Shown here in pieces: positions 57,111 to 64,000 of a DNA stretch of 64,000 nucleotides. The notes beneath the pieces were generated by a model. It was not told the DNA's origin, searched no databases, and saw only the letters and a program-made list of their open reading frames with translations. Made by a program: the position numbers and the translations under genes. The stretch's first letter is position 1, and each line of letters starts with the position of its first letter. Source of the DNA: Myotis daubentonii (taxonomy: Eukaryota > Chordata > Mammalia > Chiroptera > Vespertilionidae); contig NC_081849.1 of NCBI RefSeq assembly GCF_963259705.1, positions 50,688,093 through 50,752,092 on the forward strand. Reading direction: 5' to 3'.

Positions 57111-57440
57111 AATAGCAATTTCATTCCAAGGGGGAAATCATTGTTCTCAAGTCTTCCCACAGAGGCAATCAAATATACGAGGTCTTTTTTCTAGTAAATT
57201 TGGGATACAGATCTCAAGTGAAAGACTTCACAGTTGGATGGTGTACATCTGTAAAGCATTGACCATTTTTCGTTCCTTTAGCAACTGAACCATGGCCAAA
57301 AACACATAGTAATGTCCTATGAATTTATGTCATTTGAACCTTTTCTCTCAGGGATTTAAAGTAAATCCCTGAATGCAAATCCTGCTGCCATCAAACTTTC
57401 TGGCAATGCCCAGCCTCTTTCCTAGAAGAGCGTGATGGCT
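57111..57440. other. Unique sequence
   Basis: Nothing recognised with confidence. TATACGAGGTCTTTTTTC at 57174 is reminiscent of some mariner ends but no partner end was found. Confidence 0.4.
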
Positions 57441-57514
57441 GTTTTTTAATGTTTTGTTTGTGTTTTTTAATGTTTTGTTTGTGTTTTTTAATGTTTTGTT
57501 TGTGTTTTGTTTTG
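57441..57514. repeat. 21-bp tandem repeat, three exact copies
   Basis: The unit GTTTTTTAATGTTTTGTTTG plus T occurs at 57441-57461, 57462-57482 and 57483-57503 without a difference, then a partial GTTTTGTTTTG. Confidence 0.96.
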
Positions 57515-57757
57515 GAAACTCCGCGGGCTTCGGGACCTTCTTTCTTTTCTTTCGATCTTCCTTTCCTCCTCCTGAAATCTCGGGGTAAATGATTTTCGCA
57601 TCTCTAGAGACACTTCCCTTTATTTTGTCCATGTTAGAGCCTTCCTCATCTCATCTTTTTCCAATGATACCTTCCTAATTCAATTGATAGGGACCAGTTC
57701 CCATTTTTGCAATCTCACCTTTGTATTCTCCCTCGCTTGCCCACCATCACTTTTACT

Positions 57758-57758
<1 letters not shown>

Positions 57759-57803
<45 letters not shown>
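57759..57803. repeat. (CA)n microsatellite
   Basis: About 22 CA units without interruption. Confidence 0.97.
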
Positions 57804-57806
<3 letters not shown>

Positions 57807-60095
57807 ATTCCTGGCCCTGACCAAGTCCAGCAGTTTGTGTGGCTGCTGCAATTCTCACAGCCTGTCTCTCAGGTCAAGAGGGTGGCCTTCTTGTTCCCAC
57901 AATGCTCTTCATTGTGGGCAAAGGAAATGTTGGCATCGTGGTGCTGGCAAAGGAAAAGCATCATGATCACCGACTTTGTTAGTGATGACACCAAGGCAAT
58001 GGAGGTAAACGCGTTGACCCAGGGACAGCTCATTACTACGCCATGATGAAAGGGAAAATTGGGGTACTTTCTCAAACTTGAACTAGCTGCCTATTGTCTT
58101 TCTCTGGGGTTCTATGTTCACTTTTCAAAGCTTATTGATTTTCCTATTCCATCATAGGTATATGATGTCTTACACCAGAAAAAGTTTAGTAAATTGAAAC
58201 CACTAAACCCTAATATTCATTTTCATGTGATTATGACTGTACTGTCATTCTAAGCGAGCCAAAGTTTTACATTGCCTGTACAGTGGGAAAGCCCACTGTT
58301 TCTTTGAAAAGAATCAGGTTCCTCTGTGTTAATCCTTTCATATGGGACCCTTTTTTCTACAATTTCTTTCTAAAATATGACCCTTTTCCCCCTCACTATT
58401 ATAATTCACACACAATTTCTCTGGAGGGTATGATATAGTCTAATTTTCTTCATTATTCAATTTGGATCCTGTTAAGTGAGACAGGCATTCATGACAAGAA
58501 AGAACATTTAAATTTTGGCTAATAAGTTCATTAGTATTCAGAAAGCTTTGTGCCCCTCATATTTAATAAATCTTTCCATTACAGAGTAAGAAATGCTGCA
58601 AAATAGTCAAACAAATTAGCAGCGGGGGCACCAAGAGAGCACATCCATCCCTGATTCGGAGATGTCTTCGTTTATCAGTTTTCTGTCAATCAGTAAAACA
58701 AGAAAGATGAAACATGCAATTATATACAAGGAGACAGGACTTCTAATTCTTTCGCCCGAGCTGAAGCAGAAGAGTTTTAATTGCTTTGAAAAATGAGATT
58801 TTTGTTTTCTCTCAAGAGGGACGGAGAAAACAAATGTAAATCGCCTTAGAGTCAATGGCTGGAGCTGCAGGGCTTGACTATGCAAAGCAGAGGTGGGAAG
58901 GCCAGTCCATCATCTGTCCTCTGTCTTCACAATGGCCAGTGTCCAGATATTTGGAAATACGAGATGGTTGACAACGTTTCCTCTTCTGCTGCAGCTCCTT
59001 CAGCACGTAAGAAAAAATAGTCCCCTTTTCATTACAATGTTTAGAGTCATATAGATTTACTGATACTGTTTCTGCTTAATGGGAGTAACACTGCACTAAG
59101 GTATTTGAATATGCTGTCATTTATTCTGGGATCGATTTTTCATTTATTTGAGTTACTAGGCCCTTTGTTTCTCTCCTAAATCCTGGCAGCCATCCGATCT
59201 TATGAACTTTACACTATTTTTAGCATATTTACAAGAAGGGAAGTAAGGACAAGGAGAAGAGATGAAGCACTAATCAATCCATTTATTAATGTTGCACGTG
59301 TGCAAAGAATGAAAGCAAAAGAGAAAATTAAAGCTCTTGGCTATGGAGAGTTATAGGCATTAACCAGAGGTATCCATACATTCCTTGACCTCAAATGGGA
59401 AGTGAAATTGAGAGTCAAAAGTAATTAATTCCACCATTTAAGCCAGACATTGAAGTCTCAAACTATTTCCCAGGGTAAAATTCTCAAACCAAACAGTTTG
59501 TGTCAGCAATTCTAATTAAGAGATTTCATAGATTATTTTTCTATAAACTTGCTACACTTAGAGATATATGTCAAATAGAATTGTTAACGATGGAAGAAAC
59601 AAAAATGAGAAGTCATTTACATGGGATTCACATTGGGGTAAGAATTGATAGCAATATCTTTTTGTCTGATTACTGTTGGGGTTTTTTTTTTTCATTTTAA
59701 AGAGGCCACCAGCCATAATGGATACATGAAGCACAATATGTATAAAAGATGTTTATTTACTGAGAGGGGTATTTTTAAGTTTAGATTCTCCCCACCTGGG
59801 CAGAAATGGGTTGCAGGAGATGGAATAGAGAGTAGCCATCACTGTATGGAAGACTGTCCCTCCACAGATGTATATCCCTAGAAGTAAAAGACTGTCTCTT
59901 CCTTTTATCTGGACTTAGATCTCTTCATGGTGACCCTAGGCCTAAGGCATCTCAAAATAGTTTGAGTGGAATGGGGCATCTGTCTGTAGCTCATTACCCT
60001 GGGAGTATCCCCAGCACACCCCCTTGGGACATGGCTGATTCTCACCGAAAGGAAGGCCAGCAAGTGAAAGGAAGAAGGATTGTGTCCCCTCTCCT
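57804..60095. other. Unique sequence
   Basis: No repeat family recognised. 58600-59010 stands out and is listed separately. Confidence 0.45.
58600..59010. promoter_or_regulatory. Possible conserved block with exon-like splice signals
   Basis: Repeat-free sequence with scattered CpGs, an octamer-like ATGCAAAG and TTAATTGC cores. At its right edge a pyrimidine-rich acceptor TTCCTCTTCTGCTGCAG (58978-58994) precedes 12 bases and then donor GTAAGA (59007). Function is unproven. Confidence 0.22.
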
Positions 60096-60099
60096 ATGA

Positions 60100-60205
60100 A
60101 AGCTTCTGGAGTATAGGAAAATGTCAGGTTTACCTTGGATCTGCAAACCTATCATACACCTGGTACAGAGCACATGGTATATGCTTAGTAGAAATGTGAT
60201 GAAGG
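60100..60205 (+). mobile_element. L2 3' end fragment, sense (weak)
   Basis: CACCTGGTACAGAGCACATG, GTATATGCTTAGTAG resemble the L2 3' terminus. Confidence 0.5.
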
Positions 60206-60479
60206 AAAGGAGAGGAAGAAAGGCAGGGGTAGAAGAAAGGATGAAGGAGGGAATGAAGCTGCCATGGGCTCTACAGGGTACGTTTTAGAACCTTCTCAAC
60301 TCCAAAGGGGAAAGGCAGACTCATTATATCCTACAAGGTTGATAAACAGCCCCCCCCCCCCAAAAAAAGCCTGTCAAGTGCAGATCTACTTGACCTGGCA
60401 GCTTAGGAACAGGAGTTAGAAACAGTTGACAACCACAAATTTCCAGTAGTCTGGGGCCTGGTGTTAACATTTTTAGAGC

Positions 60480-60632
60480 TTGAAGGGGTCTTGGAGTCAC
60501 CCAAGAAGCCTCTGAGTGGATTGTGATGTGACTTGCCCACAATCACATAGCTTGTTAGCATTAGAATAAAGACTAAAACCTGGGTCTCAAATTTTCCAGC
60601 CCAACATTTCTCACACTGCAGCTTTCCTACAT
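60480..60632 (-). mobile_element. MIR-like relic, antisense, cut by L1
   Basis: GTGACTTGCCCACAATCACA, TAGCTTGTTAGCATTAG, and AAACCTGGGTCTCAA are MIR-like in antisense. The L1 insertion starts at 60649. Confidence 0.6.
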
Positions 60633-60648
60633 AAAACATGATAGCTGG

Positions 60649-60929
60649 GACTTGTATACATGTATATAAGCCAAACCAATGGACATGGACAACAGGGGGA
60701 TGGAAGCATGAGTGTGCGGGGCGGGGCGGGAGGGGGAGGTTGGGGGTTAATGGGGGAGGGGGATGAGGACACATTTATAATACCTTAACTAAAAAAAAAA
60801 AAAAGATAATGGTTGATGGACACAGGTAACATGATCAGGAATGGGGGCAGGGGAGTGAAAGGGGCCAATGGGAAAAAGAAAGGGGACATCTGTAATACTT
60901 TCAACCATAAAGATAAATTTCAAAAAAAA
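60649..60929 (+). mobile_element. Double-tailed L1 3' end (chimeric insertion)
   Basis: A single TSD, AAAACATGATAGCTGG, bounds the insert at 60633-60648 and 60930-60945. Inside, a bat L1 3' UTR (CTTGTATACATGTATATAAG, CCAATGGACATGGACAAC) ends in an A14 run (60791-60804). A second L1 3' end of another type follows (GGGGACATCTGTAATACTTT, CAACCATAAAGATAAATTTC) with its own A tail. It looks like one retrotransposition event carrying a 3' transduced neighbour. Confidence 0.88.
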
Positions 60930-61174
60930 AAAACATGATAGCTGGTCTCTGAATTCTGTCCCTTCTTATCTCCCTCCCCAGGAGCATTTTCCTAACCTGA
61001 GCCCATTCCCTTGACACCATGAGACTTTATACTGCTTGCTAGAGAAACAGTCCACGCTGGTTCACAGAGCATTACTAGAATGCAGCTTATATGTCTTATA
61101 ATAGCATGGCCCCTAGGCATGACTAATTGGAAACCGGGGCTCAAAAAAATATTTCTGGCCACTTGTTTGCTGTG

Positions 61175-61305
61175 GCCACTGCTCTTCACATTTAAGAGAA
61201 AGCAAGAATATAAGTTTCATGAGGTAGGAACCTTGTCTGTCTTGCTCCTAGGTCTCCACAGTGTCCAGCTGTTACTTAACTGCTTGTCGAATTATTGAAC
61301 ATGAC
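61175..61305 (+). mobile_element. L2 3' end, sense
   Basis: AATATAAGTTTCATGAGGTA, GGAACCTTGTCTGTCTTGCT, CACAGTGTCCAGCTG follow the L2 3' end. Confidence 0.65.
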
Positions 61306-61309
61306 TACC

Positions 61310-63328
61310 AGTTTCATAGTTCAAGATTCCAAGAACATTTCTTGATGTCCTCATTTACAAATAGCCAGCAATATCACTCTTAAGCCAAACTCTACATGGT
61401 GTCGCCAATGATCTAATTAATTCAACACAGAGTCTGATCTCCCAACGCTTCGGCAAAGAGTTCAAGCTTCATTTGACTTGATCTTCTCTGTTAACAACTC
61501 TCACTCCCAAGTGAATGAAAATACATTAAGGGCTAACATCCTAGAACTGAAATATAGGAAGTTTATGACTCTTCATTTTCAAATCCTGGAGTGCAGAACA
61601 GAGACATGTAGGCTAATAAATTGGTCTCCTTCAAGCCACTACTTACTGGGTCTTTGCTAGAGGACCTGCTGAGCTCTGCATGGGGGAGAAGAAAGCAGAA
61701 TGACCACTAGGGTAGTCTGCCTACCCACCATGGTTACAGACAGTCCAGCTGGGGCTCCCAATTTTTATATCCCAGTAGGAAAAACGGGAGCCCTGCAATA
61801 AATTATCCCCACTCTCTTCTATATTCTTATTACTCCCTTCTTCCCACCCCTAAGGAATTCATCAAACCATTCCTTCCAGCCCTAAAAGAAGTGCTGGTAT
61901 TATTTCCATCTTTCTGTATTTCGTGGATGTTTTAGCGCACTATGGACATTTCCGTGCCCTTATCAGTTAGTTCTCCAAGCAGTTGTCCAACTGGTCTGTC
62001 TTTAATCTGACCCCATTGGCAGCCATTACTTGAATGAAGAAGGCAAATTAGTTGAAACTGCAGTTGCTGTTCTTTTCTCAGGGGTAGGTAGCCCCTCCCC
62101 GAGGTCTTCTTGCTGATGGTGTCCAGGGGCCAGGTTTCAAGAAACTCAGTGGCAGCCGTGCGAAGCAATATAGGAAAGGGCCATGCTCCTCCAAAGGAGT
62201 AGGTTTTCTTTCTGTCTCAGCAACTGTAAAATTATAAATCAAAGATTATAAAGTTAAGCCATGGCTCAAGTGAGGATCTTGGTAAATACGCGGCTTAAAG
62301 AAAACCCGATGACGGATTCATTGGCATCTACACGAAGTCTGTGGTTTTCCAGACAATGCAGTGGAGACTTGGGAACACAGAAAGCATGCCTGAGGATTCC
62401 CCACTCCTGCATTTGCTTTGCTGTCCCAAAGAAAGAGAAAAAAAAAGTGTAATTGTAATTGCATACAATTAAATCTGCATGCAGAAAAGATGTAAAATGA
62501 GTGGGCCAGGGAGAAAAGGAAAGACCATCCCAAAACAGCCTCTGCTTCCTCACAGTGCTTCACAGGGCTGGCCTGAGTGGGAGCTAAGTAAATAATTATT
62601 TTTGGAGAAAAACGTGGATTTAAGATCCTATGAAAAGTTAAAAGCACAGTGACCCATGCCTTACCCAGTTCCTGGGCGACCAAAATGACTATTTCCTAAA
62701 GTCATTAACAAAATAACACAATGGTCCAAATGAAGCACCACTAGTTTAGGGCATTTCTTCCAAAAGCACCATGGGAAATGTGTTATAGCACCATTGCCAA
62801 GGTGCCAGGCAAAACCACCAAATCAGTGACTGGTTTCCACCCTCTTCCTTGATATGTCCTCTGTCCTTTCCTCAGGCCCCAGGAACCCAGTGTACATGTG
62901 TTGTTATCCACCCACTCAAGTTTCTTTAATTCAGAATACCAGTTAAACTGAAAGTTTTCCAATAGCTAGATTTACTCAAATCCTAGAGTATTAACAGTTG
63001 GTGGCTTTAACACGCCCATGGGATATTTGCAATTTAAAAATGGAGCTCATATACATGAAACTCTTTACTGGAATATGGGAAGAAGAGAGAGGAGGGGTTA
63101 AGTGAGCAAGGAAAGAGGAGGGGCTTCCCATGCTTGTTTAATCTCACGACCAATCCACACCAACTACCAAACCTCTGAACAGTGGGCTTCAGTAACTTTG
63201 CCTCCAATGACATTACACAGCTGCTAACCTGGGACTGAGATAGTAGTTATATCCTCAGAGCACCCAAAAAGGAGGAGCCTCTACATGTGAGCCTGTAGAA
63301 AAGGCACCTACAGAGATATCAGTGATCT
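61310..63328. other. Unique sequence
   Basis: No repeat family, RNA gene or exon recognised. Confidence 0.5.
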
Positions 63329-63329
63329 T

Positions 63330-63440
63330 GTCTGCATTCCAGTATCTAACCCTGTCCCAAATCTCTCACTTTACAAAGAAGCAAACTGAAAAGCGAGTGG
63401 CCTACCTAGTGAAACACCGGGACTGACTAAAATGTAGGGC
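63330..63440 (-). mobile_element. MIR-like relic, antisense
   Basis: CACTTTACAAAGAAGCAAAC, TGAAAAGCGAGTGGCCTACC, AAACACCGGGACTG. Confidence 0.6.
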
Positions 63441-63560
63441 CAAGACTGAGCCTAGGTCTCCCAAATCCCAGTCCACAGCCCTGCCCAAGTAAGTCCCCAT
63501 GAGCACAACACATTGTCTTTGCTCCAGACACAGACAGGAAGATCATGTTCTTCAAACTCC

Positions 63561-63698
63561 AGAGCGATATTTGGGTAGTATCTGAGTAGTAATTTCCATT
63601 TCTAGACAACAATCTGGTTCAGTGGGTCTAAGAGCAGTATTTGGGTAGTATGAGTAGAGATTTCCCCTTCCTGGACAACAATCTAGCTCATTAAATCC
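63561..63698. repeat. 70-bp tandem duplication, diverged
   Basis: Copies at 63561-63630 and 63631-63698 share ATTTGGGTAGTAT, GAGTAG, ATTTCC and GACAACAATCT in the same order, with scattered substitutions. Not part of a family I know. Confidence 0.9.
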
Positions 63699-64000
63699 AG
63701 GGAGACACAGGAATGTTAGCTCATTCCCTGGGGGATTCTGATCAGTGAGTGTAGGAACCACCCCTACGTGCTTCACTTGTTGTTCCTCTACCTATCAGCA
63801 CCATGCAGCCAGTTGAAGGTCCCCCTGAGGGACTGCTGGGGACATCTACTGGAGCCTAAAGATCAAAAGGCTGTGACCATTGGTGCACAAGTCAGAGCCC
63901 TGAAGGCAAACCAGAGCCTCAAACAAGGAATGATTAAAATGCACAAGAAAGATTTCCTCTTAGGCCCTGTTGACCTTAATGACTTTGTGGCTAGCAATAT
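63699..64000. other. Unique sequence to window end
   Basis: No feature recognised. Confidence 0.5.

Noticed and set aside
57165..57330. Mariner-like end (TATACGAGGTCTTTT)
   Set aside because: Only one end-like motif; no inverted partner and no TA duplication could be placed.

Overview
This window is non-coding mammalian DNA, almost certainly from a vespertilionid bat. Three kinds of repeat support that. (1) Five HeliBat-type Helitrons are present, with ends TCCTATATAATAAAAG or TCTATAATAATAAAAG, 3' hairpins built on GTGCACGAA..TTCGTGCAC and a CTAG-like terminus; these are characteristic of Vespertilionidae. (2) About a dozen tRNA-derived Ves SINEs are present, many with intact target-site duplications (TSDs). 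(3) Recent cut-and-paste hAT elements are present, including a SPIN-like copy. Older layers are those shared by placental mammals: MIR, L2, MLT1 LTRs, MER5A and L1M. I found no convincing protein-coding exon, tRNA, rRNA, snRNA or CRISPR array. The longest open frames (up to 207 codons) look like chance or repeat-derived frames. The window is best read as intergenic or deep intronic sequence.

Layout. 0-6 kb: a Ves SINE, an MLT1-like LTR split by a Helitron, a second Helitron, then unique AT-rich DNA with a possible conserved regulatory block near 5.7-6.0 kb. 6-11 kb: L2/MIR relics and unique DNA. 11.3-12.7 kb: two Helitrons joined end to start, the second filled by an expanded ~30-bp minisatellite with a recent 183-bp higher-order duplication. 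13-20 kb: old L1 and L2 relics, palindromes, and a long GGAA/GAAA tract. 20.9-23.5 kb: L2 fragments in opposing orientations, interrupted by a young 5'-truncated L1 and a 52-bp L1 stub. 23.5-31 kb: MIR, L2, Ves, and a solo MLT1 LTR with its 5-bp TSD. 31-41 kb: a cluster of antisense Ves SINEs, a 191-bp hAT, an L1 with a 5' inversion (twin priming), and a small Helitron. 41-49 kb: mostly unique DNA with a perfect 11-bp inverted repeat, a minisatellite at 45.2-45.6 kb and a 174-bp hAT. 49.7-52.8 kb: a long antisense L2 with nested insertions. 54.2-54.6 kb: a Ves SINE beside a SPIN-like element. 55-64 kb: mostly unique DNA with two possible regulatory blocks, and a chimeric double-tailed L1 3' end at 60.65-60.93 kb.

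No genes act together here. What the window offers is a layered record of transposition: L2 and MIR, then MLT1 and L1M, then Helitron, hAT, young L1 and Ves. Family names come from recognising sequence, not from a database search; element edges marked by TSDs are reliable to the base, while edges of ancient relics are approximate. I found no evidence for a previously undescribed biological system. The most unusual structures are the Helitron pair with its higher-order repeat, the double-tailed L1 insertion, the interleaved L2 fragments, and a 23-bp sequence repeated exactly 1.6 kb apart.
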